64,000 nucleotides of DNA from positions 33,055,217 to 33,119,216 of the forward strand of contig CP141139.1 in the NCBI GenBank assembly GCA_035236585.1, read 5' to 3'. The position numbers were made by a program, and so were the translations under genes. This document shows, piece by piece, positions 37,100 to 49,910 of the stretch; within the stretch, counting starts at the first letter, position 1, and each line of letters starts with the position of its first letter. This DNA comes from Warburgia ugandensis (lineage: Eukaryota; Streptophyta; Magnoliopsida; Canellales; Canellaceae). The notes under the pieces are model-generated. The model was not told the DNA's origin and made no database searches. It was given only the letters and a program-made list of their open reading frames with translations.

Positions 37100-39850
37100 T
37101 CATTGCCCCTGCAAAGAATTTCGTCCTCAAAATTTCATAGTTTACTACTCGCTAAAGAGTTCAAGATATTTATTCTTTATTTTCAATTCTACTTTCTAGG
37201 TTTCCTCTTTGATAAATGCATTCCTCAGTTAACCTTTAAATAATGAAGTTTTCTTTACTTCGCAACTTCTTGATCTTCTTTTCCAAAATTTGAACTAGTT
37301 TTGTTTCCAAGGTCAATTCTGATTTTAACTCGACTGGCACTCATTCAAGTACATATGTGAGATCCAGAATATATTTCTGCAGCTTGAATATATGAAAAAC
37401 ATTGTGAACTCCCGATAATTGTGGTGGCAAGGCGAGTTTGTATGCAGTCAACCCCATTCTATCCAGAACTTTGAATGGACTGAGGAATTTTTTCCTTGAA
37501 ATTCTTTTCCTATTATTTTCTAAACAATTCCAAAAATCCTAATTCAATCGTAAATTTTCATTCTTATAAACCCTTAAAATAGATAATTCCCAACTTCAAA
37601 CTTTAAATATTTATGCGATTCATTCGCGTAACTTTTTTGTCTGCTCTAAGAAATAAAGCACAACTTATTGATGCAGACTCTAATAGTTGGGCTTTACGTA
37701 CTAACCCATCTACATTATTATATAATTTTGTTTATATAATTCATATCTCTAAAACCTTAAAGGTAGATCACCACAACCCTTCAATCATGTATTTACCTTC
37801 TCCACATTTCCCTAGTAATCATTTCGCATGCTCAATTACTCCTTGTTCTTTTATAATCTTCTTTATTTCTTATATTTTATTTTTCATTAGGCTTGCAGGT
37901 AATCTCTTTTTCTTTTGTCTACCACCATGTGATATGTTCATCAATAAAAATCTTCAATTTAAGGTTGACCTATTATTTTCTAGTAAAAGTTCCAAAAGTT
38001 GCATTCATCCCATCATGTCTAATCCCAATTCACATTTTCTTTAAGGAACTTTTCAAATTTGATACATCAGGTTTAACAATATCACTTATCATCGCTTTAT
38101 GTCAACAACGAAAGTTTTTCCTCCATACTAAACCTCTTAGGACCCTTAGTAGGAGAAATCTTCAAGAAGACATGGTCTTCAACTTTAAATTACAACTATC
38201 TTTCACCTTTCACATGAGACTCGATTCCTCCACCAATGTTTGTGTCTCAATCATTATTTGTCTTTATCAAAAGTGTTTTTGATTATGGGTGCCATTGTTA
38301 AGTTCGCAATGAGTGCTTTACCTTGTTACCATCGAGCTACTTCTTTTCACCTCTCAGAATCATTTTTCCTCTCTTTTTATTCTTTATTGATACATTATTC
38401 AATCATTTATCAAAGATATCATGACAACCATTAAGTCTCAATTATCAAGGAGTAGCATAAGTATCAGTGCAATGGTTGATTCCTTCAATTTCTAACAATT
38501 TGCCTTTCACGTGTCACCTCATACCCATCTTATGTTCTTAATTGTTATCTTAAATCATAATCATCCAATACACTATCATAGAATTTAGTAAGTATTAGGA
38601 AATTCTATAATTTCATAATTTTTTAGATCTTTTCCTATTTCATTTCTACCTCAGTTGTCATTGGATTTATCACGATTATAAATTTTGAAATGACTTAGCC
38701 TAATAGATTGACTTCCTTTAGTGAAGACTCGTGTATAAGTATCCATGTGGTTCCTCTTAATGTACTTTATAGTTTAGAGTGTTGCTTACCAATACACTAA
38801 GAAGTTGTATTAAGAATTGATCAGAATACTTAGTTCATGCAATAACATTATTCTTAAGGTAATGACACTTAAATCCATTGCTAAGTAATAACCTCAAGAT
38901 ATTTGCTCATTTAACCCTCTTCTAAGCTATCAAGACTTCAACTTGATCCTTAATATTACTCTAGTTGGTGAAGATGGATTTGATGAGTCACTTTTCTTAA
39001 ATATATATGCTCCTTATCCCTCATTATGACTTTGTTTGATCATGTAATGTAAGGGATTATTAACTTATCCTTCTTATTAACTAAAATCACTAATGTCTCC
39101 TCATAAAATAATGGGTCTAATAAAATTCTAATTTCAACTGTTCATCTCATCATTTTCTTAATATTTTTCAATTAGGTAAGCTTCTGACAATGAATTTTTA
39201 AAACTAGTTTTAGAGTTTAATTTCCTCGTTGAACATAATCCTTTTTAATGGAAATTCTGGAAGTTTCTTAAAATACACTATCCTTAGTTTCAACACTTTA
39301 CTGCTTCCAAAGTTTACTTAGCTATTTGTTTTACCTTTATTATATTCTTCAACAATAAATTCACCAACTCGATCTTATTTAATCTTTCGAATTTGAGTAG
39401 TTCATCTTTCAATTTGGCAAAACAACTCAAGATGAAGGATCTTTGATGTCTAGATTTAATCTATGTCTATCTTCCTTAACCACATTAAGTTCATGATATT
39501 CTTAATTCAAATATTCAATGTACATCAAATATGATTATTTATATCTCATGTTTCCTTGCAGCAAAATTCTTCCTTTTTGTCCACTTGGATCAATGTCTCC
39601 ATTTGATTTGTTACATATAATAGATACCACGTCCACACTTTTGGTCAATAGACATTATGAATTGAATACCTCTAGGTAAAGTTAGACTTCTCAAATAAAA
39701 ATATCGAATTCCTCAAATGTCCATATTTCCAATGAATCATTGGAATACCTCACGGAATCCTTTGAAATTTTTGTCTATTACCTCTATATGATGCTTCTCT
39801 ACCTTATAAGCTCATTTCTTTTTTATGTTTAAATTCCATAATTCATCCTT
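37100..39850 (-). mobile_element. Gypsy element A: pol remnant (integrase end and downstream)
   Basis: Minus-strand sequence recognisable as the end of a chromovirus polyprotein. Near 37360-37480 it reads AYKLALPPQLSGVHNVFH, the conserved block after integrase. Near 38110-38185 it reads DHVFLKISPTKG. The plus-strand open frames at 37613-38282 are shadows of this. The rest of the interval is too decayed to assign. RT and gag were not recognised, so much of the internal region is lost. Confidence 0.65.
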
Positions 39851-39856
39851 CATTTT

Positions 39857-39986
39857 AGATCAATTTTTAGCAACTTTGATTTCTGTAAATTCTCACTTTT
39901 AAAATTCAAAATTTGTAAAACATCAGTCCTTCTATTCCATCAAATTTTCCAAACTAAATTTGGATTTAAAAATTTGGGTAGTTACA
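39857..39986 (-). repeat. 5' LTR remnant of gypsy element A
   Basis: About 130 bases matching 36970-37099 (AAAATTCAAAATTTGTAA and GGGTAGTTACA in both). The match fades below about 39857. Confidence 0.7.
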
Positions 39987-40203
39987 ATAGAAATTGGACC
40001 AACCATATCTATATTTCTAATACTCCCCCTCATGAGAAGGGGCCTATTTGGGCTCTTGCACGTGGATTTAATAATAGATGGTCTTAAGATTCAAACATAT
40101 GACCTCATAGTCTATAAGTCTTTGATACCATGTTGGATTACCAATCAACTTAAATGCTTAAGCAGGGAGGAGGTAGGCCAATAATATTATGTCTAACAAG
40201 ATG

Positions 40204-40384
40204 GATCATGTGTTAGAGGCTCATTTCACCAGTCTGGACAATTTGACTAAAGGATTGTTAAAGACACAAAAAGATGATCTTTGACACTGAATGGTGGTCT
40301 TCTTTTTTTAGGTCAATAGTAATTTTCCTTCCTTTTGTGACATTTTGGCTCAAAGGGTTGAAGAGAGATAGTAGGGTCAAACCT
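40204..40384. other. Host DNA between the TRIM and CACTA insertions
   Basis: This short tract is the flank shared by the nest on its left and the CACTA element on its right. It continues at 57605. A plus-strand reading from 40200 resembles a retrotransposon gag start only loosely, and I do not assign it. Confidence 0.4.
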
Positions 40385-40414
40385 CACTACTACACATGAG
40401 GCTTTTAAAGGCGG
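40385..40414 (+). repeat. CACTA left terminal inverted repeat
   Basis: 30 bases beginning CACTACTACACATGAGG; pairs with 57572-57601. Confidence 0.9.
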
Positions 40415-40439
40415 TAAAAATTGCTATTTGAAGCTAGAT

Positions 40440-40640
40440 AAAAAATAATTTCTATTGAGTCGACCTAAAAAATCGATAACTTTTGGAGTCATTTAGTAAA
40501 TGACTTTAAAAGTCTTGATTTTTGAAGTCATTTACTAAACTACTTTAAAAGTTCTGATTTTTAAAGTGTTTACTAAACGACTTCTTTTGAAAAGGACTTA
40601 TAAAGTCTTTTAGTAAATGACTTTGAAAGTCCCTTTTAAA
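40440..40640. repeat. CACTA left subterminal repeats
   Basis: At least eight copies of AGTCATTTAGTAAATGACTTT-type half words in both orientations. The core GACTTTAAAAGTC is palindromic. Confidence 0.8.
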
Positions 40641-42458
40641 AACAAAATTTACATTGTAATTACTACCTATATTTTTACATTCAATGTAACACCTGATACG
40701 CAATCTTTACACACATAAAAAAAAAAAAAAAAAAAAACATACATTCACTTCCACATTGGGTATAAAACATCCAAATTCATTATTACCCATCCATATCTAT
40801 ATTGAAAAGGCTTCATAAAAGAAACCATGACACATGCATTCATTACAACATTCACATTTGCTTCATTTGTAAGTACATACACATTGACATTTACTTTCAC
40901 ACTCTAAGTTCAACTCCTTCATCATCCCATAAAAGTTATATACTTTAATGAATATAATGAAAACCATCCCCCATATTCACTTTATTTACAAAATCCAAAT
41001 TCACTTCATCCATACTTATCATTTACTTCTACACTCCAAGCTTCCACTTATACATCAATTATATATATATATATATATATCAAAGAAAGTATTGAAAACT
41101 AAAATAACACATGCAAGTGAATGAAAAAATACTTTATTATGTATTTTACATTTATGTAGTTACTCCAAGTATTCTAATTAAAACTCATTACATACTCAGC
41201 CCATTTACTTTGCATTTCATTGAGGTTTACTATGAAATAACTCTTCTTGTTTACCCACTCAGAAAGCACAGTAGCATGTAATACAACATATATAATTCAG
41301 GTCACATTCTTTTAGCTGGGAGACACCAACACCATCAAATGTTAGGGTTCTCATGTATCTCAGCACATAGTACTTGCACTCTCAATCAAACTATTATTTA
41401 GGGGACTGTGCAATAGGAAAAATAAAAGGAGTTCATAAATATCATTTGTAATATTGTAAGTTTAATTAGTTATCAAATAGAGTAATTAACTATTTTTTAT
41501 ACCTTGACATTCTTCCAAGTGAGTTTCAGTAGTTGTACAGTCTCGGTTAGATTAGCCCATTTTAACCATGCTCTACAAATTTAAATTTTAAATGTATTAT
41601 AGATAAATAACAAATCATTTACCTAGACTTAATATATAAAAAGAATAAAAGCTTACTTATTTATAATTTCTAGGAAAGCGAGACGGATGTCCTATCCATA
41701 AGAATAAAAAAAGAAAGCCTACACACCATGCACACCCAAAATGAGCAGCATCTAATGAGCCCTATATAGACAATCATATGAATTATAATTAAAGTTAACA
41801 ATCCCTAAGTATAGAATAAGTTGGTAAGAAAATAAGAAAATTAAAACTTACTCGCTATTGTAGAGAATCATTAAGCCCTGTCCTTTAGAGCATCGGAAGA
41901 AGCATGGTAAAATGTCATTAACATGCCTCTCTATTGACTATTGTTCCACCGCTTGACAAATGATGTCGGGGTCAAGAAATTTGTAAATTATACCCTCAAC
42001 CACAAAAAGGCTAATTGCATCACTCGAGAAGTTGCATAAAAAAATTTACCTATATCACGAAAATATAACATGTAATGTCAAGTATTTATAAGAAAATATG
42101 TGCATAGATCCCATGTAGGAGACACTATGAGGGTGCTCAAGTCAATCCCATACGCAAACTTATAATAAGTCCTCTACCATAAGTGGCACTTCAACAACGT
42201 CATCGGCAAGCACTCTCTCCTTGATTCATACGGGGTTGATTGCCCTATCTTTGTTGATGGGATTGTGCATTGACCTTAGGATTGAGGTGTGTTAGGTTGG
42301 ACTTCCACATGATCCTTAGACTGCCATTGTAAAAGATGTAGTATATACAAGTACCAATTCTAATAGTGCAACAATAGGTGATGGTGCAACAGTGAGCAAC
42401 CTTGATGGTGTATATTACTAATTAATAGTATAAAGTTAATAAACAATAATAAAAATCT

Positions 42459-43338
42459 CTAACGAAAAATTATTAATAAGGAATGTAGTATGATAAGACA
42501 CATACTATAGATTTGATGGGAATGATTAGTGCCTCTGGCCAAGCGACATGATATGCAACTGCTTGCCCAATGATTATAACATTTTTCATTTTTAAGGGAA
42601 TAGTAAGTTGGCATTTTTGTCCAAAGCCATGGTAATGAACACTCGCTTAGTAAGTGCAAGCATACTAATTCCTTGCAAAATGGTCGATTCATGCTTATAG
42701 CATGAACCAAGTGTTAGGATGTTTTGACAAGAATCTAGGGCCAATAGGCATTGACCCACTTGCAAATCAGGTATTCAATAGAGAGGATGAGATAGAGAAT
42801 TATAGAAGAACAGTGTAAATTTTTTGTTTTGTCTATGCACACACACACACCTCATTGGTTGAAATTTTTGTTTTGAGGGCTACTAGTTGTCCTTCATGAA
42901 CTTCTTCAATTGGAGAATTGTGGCTAGCATTTGATGGAAGTACAGGAGTACTATGATAATTATGTTCAGGGGATTGAGAAAATATCATCAAGCCTCCTTC
43001 ATGCATTTGGTTAAATATATTCATTTTTATTTTCTCAACCAACTCATTGTAGACCTCTTGACCTTGAACTATAGGTAATCTTCTACCTAAGAATTTAGAA
43101 GGAAAAATACTACCATTCATGCCCTTAACTCAACTAGGATGGTCCTTCTTATTGCCCATAGCCCTATTAGGATGTGATTGTCAACATAAGTGCTGCTTAG
43201 AGTTCTTGTACTTGTGATAGGAACCATGCTTCTTACTATAGAGCAGAGAAAACTGTTATAAGAGAATGTACTCTCACCTATCTCTTGCCCCCTATTATTA
43301 TAGTGGATAGTTTCTTTAATTGCTTCGACTTCTCTCAA
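42459..43338 (-). pseudogene. CACTA accessory (TNP1/Transposase_24-like) remnant
   Basis: Three minus-strand open pieces (42459-42710, 42833-43120, 43117-43338) lie downstream of the DUF4216 piece, where CACTA elements carry their second, DNA-binding protein. The piece at 42833-43120 contains LPIVQGQEVYNELVEKIKMN, similar in style to the Transposase_24 C-terminal part. A CA microsatellite at 42838-42852 ends it. Overall weak evidence; it could also be unrelated sequence. Confidence 0.35.
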
Positions 43339-43811
43339 TAACCATTTCCCTTGTTGTTTGCCCTCTACCCTTTCTCTATTGAGTACAACTCACGTGGGTC
43401 TCTTGTTCATGCTCTTGATTTTTCCCATATTTTTCATTTTGATATTGTTCTTATTCCATCTATACTATAAACAAGAACATGATGATGAGATAAAAAAGGT
43501 CATGTAATGCATTTAAAGAATACAAATCGACATAACATAGGTGGCAAACAAACCTAAAGCAAATTAGATAAACAAGAAACTTGCTTTTTTTATTGGATAT
43601 GAAACAACTTGAAATGGTGCATATACTTCTTAAACATAATAACAAGATTTACCTTAAGCATTGGCAAGGGAATGAAGATACTTTATGATTGTTCAAATAA
43701 TTAAATTGTAGGTGATCCATTAGATGGGTAAGAATAAGAAATCAATTTAAGGAATGCATTTTAATTTGCTACTTTCATGTCTTAAATTAAACCTAAGACT
43801 TCTTCTTATGT

Positions 43812-43967
43812 ATTGTTAGATGTATATTGGGTCATGGCAATGATTGGGTCATTGTTAGACGTATACAAGGTCATAGCAATGATTGTGTCATTGTTAGATG
43901 TATATAGCGTCATAGCAATGATTGTGTCATTGTTAGATGTATATAGGGTCATGACAATGACTCGATC
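43812..43967. repeat. 39-base minisatellite, four copies
   Basis: Copies start at 43812, 43851, 43890 and 43929 with ATTGTTAGA. On the minus strand the open frame 43806-44054 reads a 13-residue repeat, ALTLYTSNND-like with TIIAM. The period is a multiple of three, so frame is kept. Confidence 0.9.
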
Positions 43968-44732
43968 ATTGTTAAGAAAAGGGTTTACTTTCTCCTTGGA
44001 GCGGAAATGAATGTAACATTTTGATAAGGAAAACACTCCTATAGTTATGTCCACTAAGTGTCCTTTGGTGTATGTTTTAAATCACTCGTAAGCATACAAA
44101 TCAATGTAGTAATTTACACACGAGAGAGGTTGATCCTATGAGGAATCCCACAGTTTTGTATATTGACTAGATCTTGCTTAAATAAATCACTTATCTTAGC
44201 CAAAAGATATGGTTTTTAATCTAATCTAAGAATTAAAATAACATGGAAACTAAAACATGCATGAAAATTGAAACTTTCTAAGCATAGAACTTTTTAACTT
44301 AAACTATCCTAAAACTAAATCTAGAAACTAACTAAACTATATTGAGGATGTCACAACTTTAAGCAATGAAAACTAAACCTAATATAGCATGAAATTAAAC
44401 TTATCAATGAAGGGCAACCTCTATATACAGACTAACAATACAAATAAAACATGCAATTAAAACTTAAGTGGATTGCACATGATGCATGTATAACACATGA
44501 TAAAAGAGCTAATTACAAATTACAAATTATTGTAACTCACTAATACAATCTATATAGCCACCTCATATATTGTTTTCAACCCAAGCACCCTCCTCATCAC
44601 ACATACAATCCTCATTCTCACCAAGTACTTTGATTGATGGGATTGTTTTGATAATACAAGGGTAATCTCTTTCAGTATCATCTAGGTTGTCTTCATCATA
44701 AAATCCCTTAGACAGGATGATAAAATAATTGG

Positions 44733-45023
44733 TCATCTCTTATCATGTCTGTCTTCCACGTAAAATACTTGTTTTGCATGAGATGCCAAAATAAATTGAT
44801 CATTTTTATAGCCGATCTTGTTGAAGTCAACCAATGTTAATCCAAGGGCATCAATTTTCATGTTGTCTTTGTTGTGTTCCATCCAATCACACTTAAACAC
44901 AACCACAATTTTACAAGTATAATCCAAGGCCCATGGCTCTCTTATAATCCTGTAATAAATATTATCCTCCACTATTGGCCTGTTATCCTTCGAATTAGAA
45001 AAAAAAAAATGTAGCATTGACAA
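44733..45023 (-). pseudogene. CACTA transposase C-terminal DUF4216 domain
   Basis: A 96-codon open frame. REPWALDYTCKIVVVFKCDW is followed by DALGLTLVDFNKIGYKNDQF and ILASHAKQVFYVEDRHDKR, which follows the DUF4216 pattern (W.LDY...VFKC.W, GFT.VD, FILA.QA.QVFYV.D) found at the C-terminus of plant TNP2-type CACTA transposases. The domain is accessory, not catalytic. The open frame covers almost the whole domain, but the rest of the gene is degraded. Confidence 0.85.
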
Positions 45024-45212
45024 CTAAGCTACTCCACTAGTCTTTGTACTCTTGAGTCATAACAGTCTTTTGTGTAAAAGCAATAACTATTGATGGTATA
45101 TCTAGCATATTTTATTACTTATGGTTGTGGTCCCATCACCATCCAGCCTAGTACTTCTTACTAATCATGAATCTATACATATATTAAGTAGGATATGATT
45201 GTCACAAGTAAG

Positions 45213-45214
<2 letters not shown>

Positions 45215-45246
<32 letters not shown>
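45215..45246. repeat. (CA)n microsatellite
   Basis: About 16 CA units within the CACTA element. Confidence 0.95.
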
Positions 45247-45247
<1 letters not shown>

Positions 45248-45589
45248 CAATGTAATTTATTAAATGTTAATTCTTTTATTTTACCTTTTAAAGGAGCTAA
45301 GTATTGAAAGTGTGACAATGCTCAAATTGTAGTCACTTTGGTTTCTTTGCATAACTTAGATTGTTTACCTTGAGGACATCCATGTGCTCACTATACACAC
45401 AAATTGATAGAGAGATAAAAAATATATAACTATTAATTATTAATTTTTACCCAAGTGCATGATCAACTTACTCAATGTATGGTTGGAGTTCATCAACATT
45501 TTGTAACACATAAAGGTGCGCTAGTCCCATTCTTTATAATCAATAGTTGATACACAACCACTTGATAGAGGTTTTCTAACCTTGAGGAT

Positions 45590-45850
45590 CATGAAACAAA
45601 ACTGATTGTTTCTTTCTTAGGATTTCAATTGCATCCACTCTTGATAAGTACTCTATGCAAAACTTCATTGGTTCCTTTGCAATATAACATTCAGCTCTAC
45701 ACCCCTCTGGTGAATTATGATTTCATACATACCCTTTTAAAGTGTTTATACGCCTCTCAAATAGGTACATCCATCACAAGTAAATTAGCCTACTGTTGGG
45801 ATTTGGTTGAGGATAACCACTACGAAAATCAACATATATAAGCTTCAATT
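45590..45850 (-). pseudogene. CACTA transposase DUF4218-like fragment
   Basis: Minus-strand translation in shifting frames gives WMYLFERRINTLKGYV (about 45723-45776), then a CRAECYIAKEPMKF-like stretch and YLSRVDAIEIL (about 45620). This matches the DUF4218 pattern (WMYPFER.LK.LK.YVRNR..PEGCIAE.Y). It sits just upstream of DUF4216, the normal order. Frameshifts break it. The catalytic Transposase_21 region that should precede it is absent: within 100 bases upstream the sequence turns into subterminal-type repeats. Confidence 0.75.
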
Positions 45851-45919
45851 TGTGTATAGATGAAGATAGTCCAAAAGAGCAAAGAGAAAGTCAATGAAAT
45901 AACTCTGAAAACAAAGTAG

Positions 45920-46094
45920 TAATTTTAAAGTCATTTTCTAAAAATGACTGTAAAGGTGCAGACTTTTAAAGTTGTTTCTAGATACTTTTCAAGTCATTCT
46001 TAGAAAATGACTTTAAAAGTCTATACTTTTAAAATGTTTCCTGATAACAACTTTAAAAGTCATTTCCACCAAAAAAAAATTTGCTTCACGTCAG
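45920..46094. repeat. Internal block of CACTA subterminal-type repeats
   Basis: Several GACTTTAAAAGTC-like words lie immediately left of the nested LTR element, and more occur at 56285-56360 on its right. Their interior position suggests that the right subterminal region is long, or that a deletion brought it next to the transposase remnant. Confidence 0.7.
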
Positions 46095-46963
46095 ATTAGT
46101 GTTGATTGTTTAATTGCAAGTGCACGGGCTATTGTAGTGTAGCTTATGCAAGTACGGGTTGATCCCACGGAGACTTGATTTAAAATGATGGAGTTTTCAA
46201 TAAAATTCAATTAATAAAAGAACCAAAACAAAGCATATACCAGAATTAAACCATCAATAAAATAAAATCTAAATTTATTCAACTATTGCAATTTACACAA
46301 TTATTTATTCCAAAAACAAATAAAATGCAACGAAATAAGCTATCCTGGATAAGCCTGTCCATGGATAGTCAGAATGATGATAATGTAAAACCAGAATAGC
46401 ACAGGGACACAGGAGTAAATAAACTAGGGACCCAGACGGTATTAAACTGAGGACATGGATGGTATTAAACGGAAAGGACAGAGGTGGAATTTCAGATATC
46501 TGCTAGGGGCAGATTTGTAATTCTTCAAAGGTTTTGGATTTTAACGAAAAACTAGGTGAAAATGTGGGGAAGAAGAGGAGAAAAGAAAGGGGAAGAAGGG
46601 AGAAGGGAGAAGGGAAGAGGAATGAGAGAAAGGAAAGGAGAAGAGAAGAAAGTAAGGGGGAGAAGATGAGAGAAAACCACCCAAGACAGTCTGATGAAGT
46701 TTTGGGCAGTGGAGCGCTGAAGGAGTGCTCACCAGTGAAGGAGGTGAGGAGTAGAACATTGCTAGTAGAGCAGATGGGGAAGAAGAAGAAGATTGGGAGG
46801 AAAAAGGAAGAAAGGAGGAAATCTGATTAGGGCCCCTTCCCTAGAGCCGTCCGACGACAATGCTGGAGAGGGTTAGAGCAGAAGGGTTTTCCATCTGGGC
46901 TTGGTGGGCATGGAACAGAGAGAGAAGAAGAGGGATTGACTACAGGGGATAGTGATATGGAAA

Positions 46964-47124
<161 letters not shown>

Positions 47125-47353
47125 TGAGTGCGGTGCTGGACTGTGTTACTTGTGGAGATGAGGGTCGCATGGAGGGCTGGCTCCTAGGCATTGATCACCG
47201 GCCTGTGTTTGTCTGGTCTGGAGAGATGAAGCAAAGCAGGGCTGGCGGGCAGTGCTTGGTGATGAGATCAAGATGGGAAGGAGTGAGAAAGAGAATCAGA
47301 TTGAGAGTGTGAGAGAAAGATGTAGAGGGAGCAATGAGGTGGGGTGGTGCGGT

Positions 47354-47512
<159 letters not shown>

Positions 47513-48124
47513 GAGAAGAAGAAAGACAAGGAGGAGGAGAAATAAGAGAGAAGTGGGAAGAGTGAGCTAGTCCTAGGAAGGAGAAGAGGAAAAAAAACGT
47601 CCCCTTTGGATGGAAGAAGGTGCTCAAAAGAGAGAGAAATAGAGATATGTGTTGGAGAGAGGGATAAGAGAGAAAGAGAGAAAAGAGGAAAAGATAAGAT
47701 AAGATAAGAGAAAAAGAGATAAAAGATAGTGGGATAGGGATAGGGATAGGTGGGGTCCACTAGTTTCTTGGTCTTGCTAGAACTCTAAAAGTCATCAAAT
47801 TTGTTCTGTCTTAGGACTCTTCAAATTCCATCTGATTTCCATGAAACTTCATCCTCTTCATTTGATATCCTTGATTCGATCTGGAGCGTTCATGCCTGAG
47901 TTGATTAATCTATAATGCACAGGACCCAATTAGAATCACTGAACCATTCAATATTCCTCTGATTAGCTTTAATGATCATCTGACCACTAAATCTTTCAAT
48001 TCAATGGTTGATGGCCAATTAATGCTAAAATGAAACATTTTATGTAAAATCTGAAATTGATGGCCTAGATATTCTAATTGAACACTAAATTAGGGGTATT
48101 TTAACCAAAATTGAACACTTAGCA

Positions 48125-48321
48125 CACAACCAGCATTTTGTTAGTCCCTAGCAAAAGATGCAAAAAAATCAAATTAAAAATTTTATTTTTTAAGTCATCT
48201 CCTTTTTTTTTCCAGAGAATTATCTTCAATAAATCTGCCAACTTTAGGAAACTAATAAAGATGACTGAATAATTCAAAACCCTACCCATATGCTAAAAAC
48301 ATTCCACTTGAGCTTAGATCT

Positions 48322-48364
<43 letters not shown>

Positions 48365-49910
48365 CAGTCTACACATAGAATAATTTTAATCTCTAAGTAG
48401 ACTTGTAACTTTTGAACTCCTTTTGAAATATGTTTTGACCTCAATCCTTACTAATGGCATACACTCAGAAATAAAATCTCTCAGATAGGGGGTTTAAATC
48501 ATATCTCTCTTTTAATTATGTGAGAAGAGTCAATAAAAACAAATTTATCTCACATATACTCATGAAGAACGGGAGTTACTATGGAATTGTTTTGATCCCT
48601 TTGGAATGGATGTCATTACCTTTGAATACTTAGAAATACCACTCTTTTAATCCTATCCCTTCATATTCTCATCAAGATTATATTCCTCCTAGAATCAATA
48701 GGTCTTTAACTGGGACGAAACATAGGTTTAGGACTGGGTATCAAAGAAAGGGTGTAATGATATTCAAAGTTTTTTCAAAAAATAAATAGATGCCTTCTAC
48801 CAAAGTTGACAAATCTTCTTTTTTTTGCTGAAGTGAATATTTTTTTTTCTATTTTTCTTTGCATTCTTCAAAAAAATTTTTTTTAACACTTTTCTTTCTT
48901 TTCACACTTTTGACTCACTTTGAAGAATATTTCTTTTTTTTATATCCACTTTTCTACTTTCATTACAACTAAAAGATATTCTTTAATTCTTCTCTAACTT
49001 ATTTTTCAAAGAAAAATGGGTAATGGATAATTTATATTGGGTTAATATGGGTAAAAGGGTAATTTGAGTGACAAAAGAAAAGGCTTATTTTGAAAGCTCA
49101 AGTTGGGTAACTAGGGGTAAAATTATTTCTGGGTACACTTTATGTCTCTAGGTTTACAACAAGGATGGCTTAAATCATTTTCTAAGTTTCCTATAATCCA
49201 TCAAATTCAATGAACTTCTAGAATTTTAAAGGTAGTATTATAATTATTTAGGTAATTAGCCAAATTTAAAAGTTTGGGATCAATTTTTTTTTTAAGCATG
49301 CTAAAGAAAATTAGGAACATTTATAACCTCTCAAAAAGGATGAATGGCTCTACAACTCACTTAGGTTATAGGTCTCCACTAAATTTCTTTAAGATCTCTA
49401 AGTTATAGTCACTTATCAATTTAGACTATCTATATGCAACTGTGTGTACAGATGTGATCTGAGACTTTGCTTTCATAGAATACTTTAGAAAATGAGTAAA
49501 CTGATGAATTAATCATATTCAATTCCATTAATAAGCTAAAGTTATCAAGATTATATTTCATAAAATCCTACTCTCCTCATAGTATAGGAAATGACCTAAA
49601 AATTTCCATTTTTTTTTTTCATTTCATGTTTTTTTTAAACAAGGAAAACACCTAAAAATTAGAGAGAAAAAAAATTAGAATTTGCTAGAATTCTACACCC
49701 TCCAACCTGACAGAAACATTGTCCTCAATGTTTAAAAAGTAGGGCCTAAAATGAATATGGGTGATGTAGAAAACAAAAAATGAAAAACTCTAGGTTGCCA
49801 CCCAATGAGCACTAAGTTTAATGTCTTCAGCCAGACATATCCTCATTTATCTTTGAGTTTTTCTAATTCCAATAATGAAATGGCAAGATATCTCTCGCCA
49901 CTTCAAAATC
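48125..49910 (-). other. Non-coding 3' part of the Athila-like element
   Basis: AT-rich with poly-T and poly-A runs. I recognise no RT, RNase H, integrase or envelope-like domain here, where an autonomous relative would have them. Confidence 0.6.
48325..48360. repeat. (TG)n microsatellite
   Basis: About 17 TG units in the non-coding part of the Athila-like element. Confidence 0.95.

Larger units (their letters stand above)
24477..39986 (-). mobile_element. Ty3/gypsy element A (chromovirus, Tekay/Del-like), minus strand
   Basis: Left end TCTGATGACCC and right end GGGTAGTTACA are the two ends of a minus-oriented element. Near-identical flanks ATAGG (24472-24476) and ATAGA (39987-39991) fit a 5-bp target duplication. 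The 3' LTR spans 24477-37099, including a nested insertion. Adjacent at 37100-37140 the minus strand reads GAGGACGAAATTC and a purine tract, the usual end of Tekay-type pol. The pol remnant and a short 5' LTR remnant follow. The element is a broken fossil, much shorter inside than a full chromovirus. Confidence 0.75.
24262..40198 (-). mobile_element. Short-LTR TRIM element, three LTRs, split by nested insertions
   Basis: Very short repeats of about 70 bases start with TGTTAATTT (24262) or TGTTGGATTACC (40131) and end in GTCTAACA or similar. A third, middle copy starts near 24434 and is interrupted by the gypsy element at 24477. Next to the right-hand LTR, TTTGATACCA (40121-40130) is the reverse complement of a TGGTATCA-type initiator-tRNA primer site, giving minus orientation. 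AGATG flanks both outer ends (24257-24261 and 40199-40203), an exact 5-bp target duplication. It has no coding capacity, as expected for TRIMs. Confidence 0.7.

Noticed and set aside
37613-38282. 143- and 129-codon plus-strand frames
   Set aside because: The minus strand here reads as chromovirus pol, so these are shadows.
43812-43967. CRISPR-like array
   Set aside because: Repeats are directly adjacent with no unique spacers, inside a plant transposon.
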